Under the pieces are notes generated by a model that had not been told where the DNA came from, made no database searches, and saw nothing but the letters and a program-made list of their open reading frames with translations. Position numbers and translations under genes: made by a program. Positions 1 through 10,584 of a DNA stretch of 64,000 nt are shown here, piece by piece (position 1 is the stretch's first letter; the number at the start of each line of letters is the position of its first letter). The stretch comes from Candidula unifasciata (lineage: Eukaryota > Mollusca > Gastropoda > Stylommatophora > Geomitridae). The stretch covers positions 238,501 to 302,500 of the forward strand of contig CAJHNH020007723.1 of assembly GCA_905116865.2 (NCBI GenBank), read 5' to 3'.

Positions 1-300
1 TGGTGAATTTATGCATGACAAGCCAGATGTGGTAAACGCCCTTTGGGAAGCAAGTGCGCAATGCAGAGGCACAAATAGATCATTATGATGTGGAGCGGAT
101 GGTACAGCTACAACTAGGAGTGACCAGGGGATCTGATCAATACCCTGTTATCAGAGGAGAAAGAAGACATCATAAAATCAAATTGCTACTGGCATCATTG
201 GGATTGGAACTCTTTTCTGGCTGCTGATGATAAGAAAGCAGCACTTATGGGAATGTCTTGAGTGCTGTTATGTTAGTTCTAGCTCAACACACAACACCAG
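1..300 (+). mobile_element. LINE-A 3' end fragment
   Basis: Decayed 3' portion of an RNase-H-bearing non-LTR retrotransposon (LINE-A). It shares the block found at 2000, 2440, 4440, 7750, 42460 and 54180: an ATCAGA..GTTACTGG stretch, then a GCTGCTGAAGAT motif, then cttatgggaatgtc and gagtgctgt. In the best copy (54107-54300) this block encodes LRWLLKMGMERLYECPEC, a terminal Cys motif. Confidence 0.6.
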
Positions 301-303
301 TAT

Positions 304-541
304 AGTTATTTATATGACTCCTTCGTGTTGGCACTGGTTTCCAGAATTAGGTCTCTTGTTGTTGGGCTTATTCATAACAGATGTAACTGAAATGTTGGAT
401 TGTTTTACTGTGTTATTTCCCCTAGTTATTTATATGACTCCCTCGTGTTGGCAGTGGTTTCCAGAATTAGGTCTCTTGTTGTGCTCATTCATTACAGATG
501 TAACTGAAATGCTGGATTGCTTTTCTGTGTTATTTCCCCTT
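304..541 (+). repeat. Two-copy 120-bp tandem duplication
   Basis: AGTTATTTATATGACTCC starts at 304 and again at 424; the two copies are nearly identical over about 118 bp. An open frame of 115 codons across it is repeated with the sequence and has no recognisable product. Confidence 0.8.
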
Positions 542-654
542 TTGCCTTCATATTTGAGCTTCTTAGAGACTTAGTTCAGTATATCCAGTTTCTGATATTA
601 GCTTGACTGCGGTCACCCCTCTTTTTATCACTAAATAAATGACAGAAATGTCTG

Positions 655-960
655 AAAAACCGCTTGTATCAACAGTTATGAAAAAAAGAGGAAGAAGACG
701 ACATTAAACTGGGCACATCATGAGAAGAAGTGGATAAAGAATCCCTAAGCAGGCAGTGAAATGAGAAACAAATGAACTGAGTTAATAAGGACAGCCAAGA
801 GAAATCTTAAGATGAATTTTGTTAAGAGAAATCAAACATGGTGGATTGGATTCCATTCATGATATCAAAAGGATTATAGAAAGGATTGCACACAACAGAA
901 CAAAATGGAGGATTACACTCAAACCATAATGCATATAATGATACAACAAAATGATGATGA
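655..960 (+). mobile_element. RTE-like LINE 3' end with ATG-type tail
   Basis: Degenerate reading frame pieces (GLDSIHDIKRIIERIAHN) match the minus-strand copies at 18345-18690 and 26840-27310, followed by an atgatgatgatgg tail, the short-repeat tail typical of RTE-type LINEs. Many indels; not functional. Confidence 0.55.
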
Positions 961-1018
961 TGGTTCTAGGCTTGGGGATACGTAACATGTTTAGGCATTA
1001 GGTATGCCTTGCATTATA

Positions 1019-1331
1019 CAGGGTGTCTCATAAATTTCCATTCATAGGAAAACACATATTGATCCATGTCCTTCACTGCTAAAGAACATGTATAAGAACA
1101 GCTGAAGTTGTGCTTGTAAAAGCCTTGGTGCTGAAGAACAGGTATAAGAACAGCTGAAGTTGTGCTTGTAAAACCCTTGGTGCTGAAGAACAGGTATAAG
1201 AACAGCTGGAGTTGTGCTTGTAAAACCCTTGGTGCTGAAGAACACATATAAGAACAGCTGGAGTTGTGCTTGTCAAAGCCTTGGTGACTTGCTTATTTTT
1301 CCTATGTATGGAAACTTTATGGAACACCTTG
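1019..1331. mobile_element. Mariner-like MITE with internal 52-bp array
   Basis: The ends are inverted repeats of about 35 bp: left CAGGGTGTCTCATAAATTTC, right (reverse complement) CAAGGTGTTCCATAAAGTTT, both continuing through a CAT.CATAGGAAAA core. TA dinucleotides flank both sides (1017-1018, 1332-1333), the target duplication expected of Tc1/mariner-type insertion. The interior is a tandem array (see separate entry). No transposase reading frame. Confidence 0.8.
1088..1296. repeat. 52-bp minisatellite, four units
   Basis: TATAAGAACAGCTGRAGTTG recurs at about 1091, 1143, 1195 and 1247 with exact 52-bp spacing. It fills the centre of the MITE. Short open frames on both strands here only reflect the repeat. 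Confidence 0.9.
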
Positions 1332-1735
1332 TATTTAACTCTGAGAGCATCTGTGGTTATTGTTTGCCATCATACATTATCACCACTCTTGGATAAGGTC
1401 TATGTTTTTTGTCATACTTATGCCATGCGGCCAAACCATCCAGGAGTTTATTTCACTGTTTTCCTATTTATTTTCCCCCATAAAGTGTGCAAGATGCTGC
1501 TATAATTTCAAGTTTATTTCTTCTTATAACATGCTCAACAAATCATGACCATCTATGCCTGATATCTCTCGTAATTACAGTATTTTTCTGGGTATAAGAT
1601 CCCTCAATGTATAAGACATCCTCTATTTTTTTTTTAGCCCATAATAAAGAAATACATAATTTTAGCACATCCGGAAAACGTATCGCCCGATCCACGGAAA
1701 ATTAAGGTACTGGGTTGCCTCTGTTTCTTTCCCTG

Positions 1736-1875
1736 TGTGGGACACCACTTTTGGGGGATAAAAGATTAGTCCCTGCTGCCCACTAACAAGCATGTCAAAA
1801 AAATAAAAAAATAAAAGTGTTTGCTGAAATCGGATTTGTTGGGCCAAAAAATGCAGCTATTGCAGGCTAGCTGTA
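1736..1875 (+). repeat. Possible SINE-B head fragment
   Basis: Shares a CCTGTGTGGG..TTTTGGGG..AACAAGCATGT layout with 22060-22180 and with the heads of the SINE-B copies at 50795 and 28890. Diverged and incomplete. Confidence 0.35.
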
Positions 1876-1974
1876 AACCACAGCACAATAAACCAACTGC
1901 TCTTTTAAGAGCAAACCCAAAAGAAGAAGAGTCTGCTTTGTGAAGGTCTGCCTCATTATTTTTCTGTCAATCCA

Positions 1975-2125
1975 TGGTATTCTTAAATTACACAATCAGA
2001 AGGTTACTGCTACCATCAGAATTGGAACTCTTTGCTTGCTGCTGAAGATAGAGGACTGAGCACTTATGGGAGTGTCCCGAGTGCTGTAATGTCAATACTT
2101 AATTCAAAATTCTTAAATTACACTT
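1975..2125 (+). mobile_element. LINE-A 3' end fragment
   Basis: Same terminal block as at 1-300: CAATCAGAAGGTTACTG, then TTGCTGCTGAAGATAG and gagtgctgtaatgtcaat. Ends in an AATTCAAAATTC tail like the other copies. Confidence 0.65.
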
Positions 2126-2149
2126 TAACACTCATTAGAAGTTTCTTAG

Positions 2150-2385
2150 CTTGTCTGCTTACTGTACGTGTTTCACAACCTTACAACAGACAATGAGCAT
2201 GTCCTTTACAGAATGCTGTTCTCTTCACAGCGAGCCTGAAAGTCTTTCTTTCTCTAGCCAATTCTCCAGCCCTGTGTGCTTTCATTGCCAGTGCATCTTT
2301 GATGTCCTGTATCCACCTTCGCTGAGGTTGGTCTCTGCCTCGTTTTCCACAAACTGCATCCTTCATCACTGTTTGCTTACAACAA
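2150..2385 (-). mobile_element. RTE-like LINE C-terminal fragment
   Basis: Minus-strand reading frame RWIQDIKDALAMKAHRAGEL followed by ARERKTFRLAVKRTAFCKG. This matches the C-terminus that follows the RT in RTE-type LINEs; compare HEAGELAS and [11 protein letters not shown] at 62480-62560. Confidence 0.65.
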
Positions 2386-2394
2386 TAGAGGAGT

Positions 2395-2565
2395 TACCAG
2401 ATGATCAACACTCAGGGGAAGGATGAGACGGATATATAATCAGACGGTTACTGGCACCATGGAAATATAAACCCTTCACTTGTTGCTGAAGATGGGGACT
2501 AAGCACTTATGGGAGTGTCCCGAGTGCTGTGATGTTGATTCTCAATTCAACATTCAATATTAAAA
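2395..2565 (+). mobile_element. LINE-A 3' end fragment
   Basis: Contains GGATATATAATCAGACGGTT, TTGTTGCTGAAGATGGGG and gagtgctgtgatgttgattc, ending CAATTCAACATTC. Directly abuts the minus-strand RTE fragment. Confidence 0.7.
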
Positions 2566-2779
2566 TAGAGATCCTATATATAGAGTGCCCAATAAGTTTC
2601 ACAACAGTCACAGTTTTGAAATAATTGCCTACTGTGTCAGGAGAGCTGTGTAGTTTGTCACATAAAAACATGTCAGATTCAATGTAGAGGGACTTAATGA
2701 ACACATTACAGCAGGATAACTCTTTTTGTTTCCCTTACAGTATTTCACTGCTCATAGGAAATAAGGTTGTGTATTATCA

Positions 2780-3635
2780 CCTTTACTTTTCATAATATTT
2801 ATGGACAATATTAATAAAATAGACATAACACCAACAGATGTCGATAAACAGGAGGACTTCAATGAGCTGCTCTTTGCCGACGATCAATGCATATTTCACA
2901 GTGATAGTAAACAGCTGCAAGACCACATAAACCTACTACACGACAGTTGCCTCAAGCATCATATGAAGATCAATACTGAAAAGACAGAAGTCATGAGCAT
3001 AAGTAGAGAGCAACAGACCATCGACATAAAGATTCTAGATCACAGCCTAAAACAAGTGCAAGAATTTAAATACCTGGGAAGTATCTTTACATTTAATGGT
3101 AAAATAGACAGAGAGATGGAAGCAAGAATCCAACAAGCCAACAATGTCGCATACCAACTTGCCCCAATTTTAAAACACCCTGCTGTCCCAGCTGAGATAA
3201 AAAGACAAATTATAAATACAATCTTTATACCGACATTAGGTTATCAATGTCAGACTTGGACATTAACAAAAGAACACAAGAGAAGACTAACCACCTGTGA
3301 AATGAGATGTTTGAGAATGGCTGCGAATAAAACAAGAAGAGATCGAGTGAGAAACGATGTGATTACAAGAACTATTGGAACCATACCCATCGTTAAAATT
3401 ATTGAGAAGCAAAGAATGAAATGGTTTGGTCACCTAATGAGAATGGAACCAACGATGCCAGCATCAAGAGCATACAACATGAAAATCGAAACACCAAGAG
3501 GCAGGGGAAGACCAAGAAGAAGATGGATTGAAGGAGTCACGGACAACTTGAGACTTCATAACATCACGGCATATGAAGCGACTGAGCGCGCCCTGGCTCG
3601 GTTGCCAATCATCTGATAGACTGCGACACTTAGCG
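2780..3635 (+). mobile_element. LINE reverse transcriptase, C-terminal half
   Basis: Open frame 2801-3616 (271 codons) begins inside the RT domain. LLFADDQCIFHSD holds the FADD catalytic motif, followed by LHHMKINTEKTEVMSISRE-like palm/thumb sequence, the thumb signature QEFKYLGSIFTFNGKIDREM, and a C-terminus with KQRMKWFGHLMRM and RGRGRPRRRWIEGV. This architecture is known from RTE-like/BovB-like and related animal LINEs. The RT N-terminus and endonuclease are absent, so the element is 5' truncated, but the remaining frame has no stop, suggesting a fairly young copy. The start codon is simply the first ATG in the open stretch. Confidence 0.9.
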
Positions 3636-3639
3636 GCAC

Positions 3640-3950
3640 AAGCAGATTTTGACAAAATAAGAAGATAGGAAATAATGACATTCTAAAAGTTTCAAAGATC
3701 AAGGAAAACTGGCTTATAAACAGCATCCTGTCTTGGAATTTTAAATATATTGACCATTTCATACCGTGCAGTGGCTTGGAAACAACAATAGCAGAGGGTA
3801 TGATACTGGGTAAAAGAGGCAGGGGCCAACTAGCACCAATGTGGGTGTAGGACATACGAGACATCTTTAGCAGGAAAGTACATGAGGCGGGAGAGGCATC
3901 GGGGGATCTAGTTTCTTTCAGGCGCGACATGATGGATAGTAGTAATGTAT
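3640..3950 (+). mobile_element. RTE-like LINE 3' fragment (second family)
   Basis: Decayed frame: KIKENWLINSILSWNFKYID, then TIAEGMILGKRGRGQLAP and a KVHEAGEA..FRRDMM end. Close relative of the copy at 62052-62560 but different from the LINE immediately upstream, so two LINE tails are juxtaposed. Confidence 0.65.
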
Positions 3951-4149
3951 ATATAATTGCAATGAAACTATGATATCTCTATCACATAACACACATATAT
4001 GCACATACACATAATTATTTACCCATTAGTCTATAAAAATTATGGGGTTAGCATCATATCCCCAACACATCTTTTGCAAATGTGGGTACTTACTTATTAT
4101 TTTTATTTATTTCCAGATTACAACTGCTTTATTACTCTTAGCAGCACCT

Positions 4150-4385
4150 GGCTTAACAGAATGCTCGGCTCTCATGCAGGAGACTGAGTTTCGAATCCTC
4201 TGTATGGTCGTGGATTTTTTCTGTTGAAAAAAATAAAATCCTGACCTGCAGTCCATGGTGACAGCACTAGGCATGTGGCCCTAAATGCTCAGGCTCAAAG
4301 ACCACACCCCACCTCCCCCCCCCCCCCCACACACACATACCAAATGCCTACATCACAAAAGTGGCAAATACACACAGTATTATTA
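4150..4385 (+). mobile_element. SINE-D (tRNA-derived)
   Basis: A-box-like TGGCTTAACAGAATGC and B-box-like GAGTTTCGAATCCTC, followed by a body with AAAATCCTGACCTGCAG, GCATGTGGCCCTAAAT and caaaagtggcaaatac. The body recurs at 33030, 43260 and 63165. Contains a C/ACAC run at 4310-4340. Confidence 0.65.
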
Positions 4386-4414
4386 TTATTAGGAATTTCC
4401 TATTAATTACTCAA

Positions 4415-4555
4415 GGGAGAGGCAAGACGCATATACAGACAGTTACTGGTGCCATTGGAATTGCAACTCTTCGTTTGCTGCTGAAGATGGGGACGAAGCG
4501 CTTAAGGGGATGTCCCGAATGCTGTGATGTAAATTCTTAATTCAACATTCCTGTT
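4415..4555 (+). mobile_element. LINE-A 3' end fragment
   Basis: GAGAGGCAAGACGCATATAC, then ACAGTTACTGGTGCCATTGG, TTGCTGCTGAAGATGGGGAC and gaatgctgtgatgtaaattc. One of the better-kept terminal copies. Confidence 0.75.
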
Positions 4556-4689
4556 AATTTTAATATTCTCCAACAAGTTTTTTGATAATTTCATTGTTTC
4601 ACTTTATCAAGCTTTCATGTAACATATCAACCCCTAAGTATAGGACATTCAGTGTCCCAACTAATCACTCTGCTGTTGAAAGTTGTCAT

Positions 4690-4890
4690 AAAAGTCTTTC
4701 GAAGTCAGAATGCATCTGCCTATGAGGTGAGGAATCAAGTCTGCATACAAATAAGCCACATTTGTAAAATGGATGCATATGCACAAATCAAGTCCTGGAA
4801 CTAAACAAAAGTCCAGACATAGGCAAACAACCAGAACTTTCTGTCGTTGTTTACAGCCAGTGAATGTAAAGAAGAAGAAAAGGAGCCATA
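4690..4890 (+). mobile_element. SINE-B copy
   Basis: GAAGTCAGAATGCATCTGCC, a GTCTGCATACAAATAAGCCA block, and the diagnostic 3' end TTTACAGCCAGTGAATG followed by AAAGAAGAAGAAA. Other copies end the same way, with a GAA-rich tail. Confidence 0.75.
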
Positions 4891-4899
4891 CTGCATTAT

Positions 4900-5800
4900 C
4901 TTTCCCTTTCACAAAACCATTTTAATTTACTTTTTTGTTGTTGTTGGCACATATTTCCAACTTTCCAGATAACAGTGTTATATTGTGTTATGTTAAATGG
5001 GGAGACATGGGAATTCCTCCTTGTCATAGCACATAACCTGAGCAGTATTGAAGAGATCAATTGTTGCTCATGATCCCTCTCTTAGCCTGCCTTGTTTACT
5101 CCAATGGAAAGGTAACAGCAATATGTCTTGAATGAAGCAGACTGCCAGATCAGAAGACCACTTTAAATCCCCAGACTCATAACCCCACTCCCCCGGACCT
5201 GGAACTCACATGTGGAAACACTTCAATAAAAATAATGACATGGGGTTATGAAATGAACGGATATCAGTGTAGCTACTGCTGACAGTCTCTCACTCATCTT
5301 TCAATTTATTCTTTTGAGCATGCTCTTTTCACTCATACATGTTCTCTCATTTCTTATCCAATCAAAATAATTTTTTTTTCCACATGAAACCTTATTATTG
5401 GATAACATTTTCTGATCAAAACTAATAATCCACTGGAAAAAAACAACAACTCACAAACTCACTAATACACATCAGTGTCACTGTGTTTCACCTTTATTTT
5501 AATTAATTACCTTTTTTGCATCACTGACTAACAACACATTCAGAAACAAACATAACCATTATTATAATTGTGGGTGCATTATTCACTAATCAACAACAAC
5601 CAAAGCATACAAACATTAAAAAAAAAAAAACACAAAAAATTAAGTTGTAATCTCTGACCTCCTGTGTCTTCGATTGTGAAAGTTCAATGGACCTGCCACC
5701 ATATTTGTTATTAGTTTTTTTTAAAACTTGCATTGCTTTCAATTATCATTATTTTTGTTGTTGTTGTACATGATGAGGAAATAATGATTTATGAGCATGG
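4900..5800. other. No gene recognised
   Basis: AT-rich intergenic sequence with short poly-A/T runs (5360, 5620). 5040-5180 resembles 43600-43740 (GATCCCTCTCTTAGCCTGCC-type block, then ATTAGAAGACC-like end), an unclassified dispersed repeat. Confidence 0.5.
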
Positions 5801-5807
5801 GCTTTAA

Positions 5808-6062
5808 TAAATGAGATGGCCTGGGTCATATGTACAGGAAATTCAAGACTCAGAATTCATTTGGGCAGGCACCACAGAATACCGAACATATGCTGCAGAC
5901 ATGCTCTCTATATGCAGTAGAAAGCTCTCAGGTCTGGCTAACTGGCATTCCTGTGAACACCAAGCTATATGGATCAGTAGAGGACATGAGCTGCACTAGA
6001 ATCTTTATTCAGGCCTGTAGCCTTCTCATTTAAAACCCACTGGCAGAGAAAAAAAAACAGAA
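5808..6062 (+). mobile_element. LINE-C C-terminal fragment
   Basis: MYRKFKTQNSFGQAPQNTEH and VWLTGIPVNTKLYGSVEDMS match the minus-strand copy at 28890-29100 (MYTKFKIGKSSMCTCGLAHD, HVLQDCPKYNKSRQNFWP). The Cys/His knuckle is lost here. Followed by an A-rich tail at 6050. Confidence 0.6.
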
Positions 6063-6098
6063 GAAGAGAATGGCCTGATGGCAGATGATAATTTTAAC

Positions 6099-6976
6099 TA
6101 GGGCTGTACCGAATAGTGATTTTTACTATTCGGCCGAATACGAATAGCTGGACCAACTATTCGGCCGAATACGAATAGTGAATCATCATCATCAGGTGCT
6201 TTGCCGACTGGCATGGGCGATTATGCCTTGCCACAATCTGCGATCTCCTGCAGCATGTATTAGTTCGTGTACTGACACACATCCATGCCATGCAACAAGA
6301 CTGTTAAGAATCTTCTCTCGTTGTCTTCCTCTATCCCTCCTTCCACAGATCTTTCCAGTGGTCACAACATGTTCTATTTTCTCTCATCTTATAACATGGC
6401 CGAAAAATGATGACTGTCTCCTTCTGATGTCTGTGAGTAGTTGTCTTCAGGCTCCCGCCTCTTTTAAAACCTTTTAGATACTTTTTTCTGGCTGTCCAAG
6501 GTATTTTAAGCATTGTTCTGTAAAACCACATCTCTGAGGCCTCAAGAAATTGTTTGGCCTGCCTACCGATTGTCCAGGACTCACTGCCATATGTTAAAAC
6601 TGGATGTATGTAGCAGGCAAGAAAGCATTAGCTTTCACACACAGACACACACACACTCACACACACAAACACACACACAATCGTTCCATGTTGTCAGCAT
6701 TAAGGCGACTTCTTGTCTCACTAAAGGTATTTCCAGCTGTACTAAACAGATGTTCACTTGGTACGCTCGTAGGTGGTGCACAAAGATAAAGCTTGACAGT
6801 ATGAACCAAAGTGTGAAATCTTGATATGTTCATTTTCCACCAGTCCAGAAACGGGTGTAAGGTAACCACTATTCGTATTCGGCCCGACTGCAACTATTTG
6901 GCAGAATACTGAATAGTTATTAGGTTCACTATTCGGCCCCGAAGCGAATACGAAGCGAATATTCGGTACAGCCCTA
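6099..6976. mobile_element. Non-autonomous hAT element with exact 8-bp target duplication
   Basis: Terminal inverted repeats begin TAGGGCTGTACCGAAT at both ends. Flanking 8-bp direct repeats ATTTTAAC lie at 6091-6098 and 6977-6984. Both ends are rich in CGAATA/TATTCG subterminal repeats. The minus strand at 6650-6890 still encodes a hAT dimerisation-domain remnant: WWKMNISRFHTLVHTVKLYL, then PPTSVPSEHLFSTAGNTFSE and RSRLNADNMERL. The rest of the transposase is gone and a LINE fragment occupies 6178-6600. Confidence 0.92.
6178..6600 (-). mobile_element. RTE-like LINE 3' fragment nested in the hAT
   Basis: On the minus strand MWFYRTMLKIPWTARKK carries the WTAR signature found after the RT in RTE-type LINEs. 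The 3' end is an (ATG)n-type tail (catcatcatc at 6182). A diverged relative lies at 13990-14240. Confidence 0.7.
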
Positions 6977-7059
6977 ATTTTAACACATTTGAGTCCAAGT
7001 AATTGATGCTGTACAGAAGTAAACATCAAGGCTAGAAGAAGTTAATGTAACAGATGGCA

Positions 7060-7400
7060 ATGGCTTGATTAACGTAACAACTGTGACTGGGGTTAAAGAA
7101 CTGCCTAGGGTTAAGTTTAAAAACTGTGACCGGGGTTAACAAAATAAATGTCTAGGGTAAATGTTTATAAACTGAGACGGGGGTTAAAGAAATAAATGTT
7201 GTGGATAAAGGTTACAGTAACAATGTCTGGAAAATGGTTTAAAATAATATCTTGGACAGAGATTAATGTTCAACTGTTTATGACAAGGGTTATTTTACTA
7301 GCTATCGATGATAGGAGTTGAGGTTTAATTGTCTAAAATAGGAGTTAATATATAATAATTTAGGGTAGAAGTTAATTTAATAAAGGCCTACGATAAAGAC
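7060..7400 (+). repeat. Degenerate tandem repeats
   Basis: Blocks of the type aactgtgac.ggggtta, aataaatgtc.aggg and aggagttaa recur irregularly. No coding potential seen. Confidence 0.4.
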
Positions 7401-7429
7401 TACAGAATCGGCTGTACACACATGCTGTA

Positions 7430-7880
7430 ACTGTAAATGACTCACAGAGCATGTTGAGAAAGTTGGAGACTGGTATGCTCTGTTAACAGCGGCAAACAAA
7501 GCTTCAGAGGTCCCAGGTAGTCAGCATCCTTTGGATATTTTCTCCAGGAGATACCAGTGTATTAGGAAACGAACAGGCAGATAGACTGGCTCTGCACAAC
7601 TTGGTGCTGAACTGATGCATAAACAGTTAAGACGTCGTAAGGACGTTTTGGGGGCAAGCGAACAATGCAGAAGCAAGGATGGATCATCATGGTCTGGGAA
7701 AATGGTGTTGCGAGAGATGACCAGGGCAACTGGCTGACGTTTAAGACTCAAGGAAAAGGTGGGACGGATATACAATCAATCTGTCTGGAACTCTGCTCTT
7801 GCTGCTTAAGATGGAACAGAGCGATTATGGGAATTCCCAAGAGCTGGGCTGTAGATTCTTAAACATTATACTTAAAATTT
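7430..7880 (+). mobile_element. LINE-A: RNase H end and C-terminus
   Basis: Begins in a decayed RNase H region (ACAGAGCATGTTGAGAAAG, matching 17400 on the other strand), passes the ..GNEQADRLALHN.. block (about 7568-7605, the last RNase H acid) and ends in the family terminus with GCTGCTTAAGATGG. Frameshifts throughout. Confidence 0.75.
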
Positions 7881-8099
7881 AAAAAAATTACCAAAAAAAG
7901 TGCACACACTGCTGCAGTAATTTGTACATATGTAAATTTGTTAATAATGTTTTAAGGTTTTCAGTTTTAAAGATTGTTTTTAACTGTTTTATTTTTAATA
8001 TAGGTCACAATGTTCATGAAGATATTTTCTTTATGAGGTACAAAATGTGGTGTACCCACCCCTGGCACTCTGCTGGATTCCAGCATACCACATTTGTCA

Positions 8100-8275
8100 C
8101 AATAAAGATTTGGTATTCCATATATGGTTTCAAGGAAAACAGGCTCATCAACAGCACCCTCTTCCAAAATATGAGGTATTTAGCCATGTTAAATTGTCAC
8201 TGTGACCTGGACAGAACGATACTAGAGGGTACAATTCCCACACAATTAGGCACAGGCAGACCTCAGCATTGAAGA
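8100..8275 (+). mobile_element. RTE-like LINE fragment
   Basis: Frame fragments LINSTLFQNMRYL, then DLDRTILEGTIPTQLGTGRP correspond to the INSILSRKLKYFGHIKRHDG..GTRKKGQGP region of the 62-kb copy. Confidence 0.6.
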
Positions 8276-8324
8276 TGCACTAGTTAGGAAACACACAGGA
8301 CTGTAGAACTGGTTAGAGAGAGAG

Positions 8325-8540
8325 AGTTTTGAGTTAGATTATCTTCACAGCGCTCCGGACACATCCATAAGCGCTCAGATTCCCCTCTCAACATATTCAC
8401 CAGCGTCGTGCGGTTAGTAGCGCCAGTCCTCTGTTGGTTAACAAGACTTTGTGTGCGTCCGTGTGCTTCTCATGCCTGGCTGTGCCGATCTTTACATCCT
8501 ATTCGCGTATTCTTAGCATGGTTAGAGAGAAACTTTCCTA
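8325..8540 (-). mobile_element. LINE-B 3' end fragment
   Basis: Minus strand reads RLVNQQRTGATNRTTL, then LRGESERLWMCPE..EDN, aligning with RLVNQHRTGTISHRTLGFIL and GGSKHLWTCPECNEDN of the copy at 41943. Ends in a GAGAGAGA-type tail (8318-8330) rather than the (TTAG) tail. Confidence 0.75.
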
Positions 8541-8999
8541 CTGTCCTGAATACATATTAAATTTCAGTTTACTAAGAATGTACTAACAACTCATCTAGGC
8601 AATGTTCAAGCACCTGTTCATGCTGGTCTCATTTTTCTATATTACCCCATTTTTATAGCTCCCATATGAATGTCCATGATTAATTTCCATATAAAAGGAC
8701 TGTTATTGCATCTACTCCAAATTTTTATTGAGCACACGACAGCAAATAATCATTTTAAAAAATATCTTTATCTAAACCCTTAACCCCATCACCCCGAGAG
8801 AAAGCTAAATCTAGTCACTTCCTGTAATGATGATATACATCCACTTCTGTAGTGACCTGTTCTTGACAAATGAGGTTAAACACTATTAGTTCTATGTGTG
8901 CCTGCCTTGTGTTTACGAGGCTTGGATGTGAATATGTTAACTAAATATTCTTGCAAACCCAATAGCTTCTTAAAAGTCAGGTTGACTAAACAATTTCCC

Positions 9000-9825
9000 A
9001 GAAGCGTCAGTGAAACAGGTCAAGAGGTTCATGGCATGAGTCACATGATACATATTTGCTTTAGGCCGCAGGAAATGCATTTCATTTAATGCTTCAATCT
9101 GATCTTGTTTACTGAGTGCTCCTTTATATATCTTAATATACAAGACGAAAACTTTAAAAACTGAGATAATTAAATTTGTAAACAATTTATTAGTTACTAA
9201 TGTAAAATAATAGTGTTTATTAAAGGATTATTATGTGTTGAAATTGACATGGATTCGTGGCTAATTTTATTTACCGTTCACACAGCAAAACAGTTAAATC
9301 TTAACTGTTTGCTATTACACAAACATCTGTAAATTTAAAATAGTTATATATGGAAAATAGGTTTCCTTTTTGTATGTACGGCTGTTATATAACTGCTGAC
9401 AAATGGTAAAATGTGTAAAGTTTCAGTGAAGCATGCTGGAATGATTCCTTGTGAAGGCCGCTTGCTAGAAGTTGACTTCTGCAATCCAGCCATGTCCATG
9501 ACCTTAAACATGTGTTGTGGTGACACAGGAAGGAATACCATCTTTGAACTTCTGCCACGAGGAGTGACTACTGTCATGTATTGTCCTTCCCTAGCTCTGA
9601 CATGACTCTAAGTCTCTGGGATAGTGAACCGGTACTTTGCAGTGGAGTCTCATCCAGGCTGTTTAAAAATAAAAAGGTAAACAGCATTAGTTTTTCTGCA
9701 GTAACTTCCTAGTAATCTCTTCCCTTATTTTTATCATCCTGTTCCCCATCTTATTTTATAGAATATCTAATTGAATATGGTAATCCCAGTTCCAACCTCA
9801 ATGCAAATGAGTCATTCCACAGCTG
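9000..9825. other. Unassigned region with one unique-looking block
   Basis: 9410-9600 is less AT-rich than its surroundings and open on both strands (64 codons plus, 77 codons minus from 9577). No family recognised. It lies where the missing last kinase exon or its 3' UTR could be, but I see no match to the TBK1 C-terminus. Confidence 0.3.
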
Positions 9826-9829
9826 ATCT

Positions 9830-10112
9830 AGGTGGTTAATTAGGGGAAATCCACAGGTCATGGGACTAATATTTCAAGGGGTGGTATATAGGCTACATGT
9901 AGTCGTGGGACCTAGGCTGCATGCAGTCATGGTACCTAGACTGCACTCTCTCGTGGGACATAGGTGGGTTGGGGTTAGGGCCAGTTCTAGATGTTTTGGG
10001 GTCATTTAAAGCATCAGAAAGGCAGAAATCCCAGTCTTACCACCCTCTAAAATGTTAGACTGTCCTGTGACATCATCTGGGGTAGGATATTAATAAAGAA
10101 CCCTACTCTATT
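9830..10112 (+). mobile_element. MITE, GGTGCTTTATTAAT family (copy 1, diverged)
   Basis: The sequence is an inverted copy of 34075-34335: TCATGGGACTAATATTTCAA near the left, CTAAAATGTTAGACTGTCCT and ATCTGGGGTAGGATATTAAT at the right. Left and right ends are imperfect inverted repeats of about 60 bp. Confidence 0.65.
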
Positions 10113-10420
10113 CCTGTGCCAAAGAAATCCACACAGGATATCCTTGTCCCTTGTGAAAAAAGTTGATGCAGACTGCAGTCTTAGCAAACACCACAGCGAT
10201 CAAGTGCATTAAATACATAAGGTAGCAGCAAGAAGTATCAACACCAACAGTCCGACACCAGCTCTGGTGGTTCCTTATGTGATTAACTGCATATGCAACT
10301 AATGGTTTGTCGTAACTGCTGCTCACATTGAAGACAAACTGCAGTCCCCGTGGGGGACTGTTTGTATCAGCACTTCTGATGGCTGCCATATGCATTTAAT
10401 TCGTGTGGATGCTATTAATT
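10085..10420. repeat. Dispersed repeat, related to 30640-31130
   Basis: TTAAATACATAAGGTAGCAG..ACACCAACAGTCC here corresponds to AAATGCATAAGGCAGCAG..ACACTAACAGTCCCAC at 30945. Contains CAGTCCCCGTGGGGGACTG, a short perfect palindrome-like hairpin near 10340. Class unknown. Confidence 0.45.
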
Positions 10421-10584
10421 CGTGTGGATGCTATAGGCTTTATAGAGACCCCAGTCTGTTCAAACTGTTCACAGGAGATGACAATGGGCATTATGTCTGG
10501 TTTTCGCTGCCGAAGGAACGGAGCTACTATGGGGTGACCTGTTTGCTGTGAAGCTGGAACTGGGCTCACCTGATTTAATTTCAA

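Noticed and set aside
9344..9605. Candidate for the missing last kinase exon or a small gene
   Set aside because: Open on both strands but no match to the TBK1 C-terminus and no convincing splice acceptor in the needed phase; left as unassigned.
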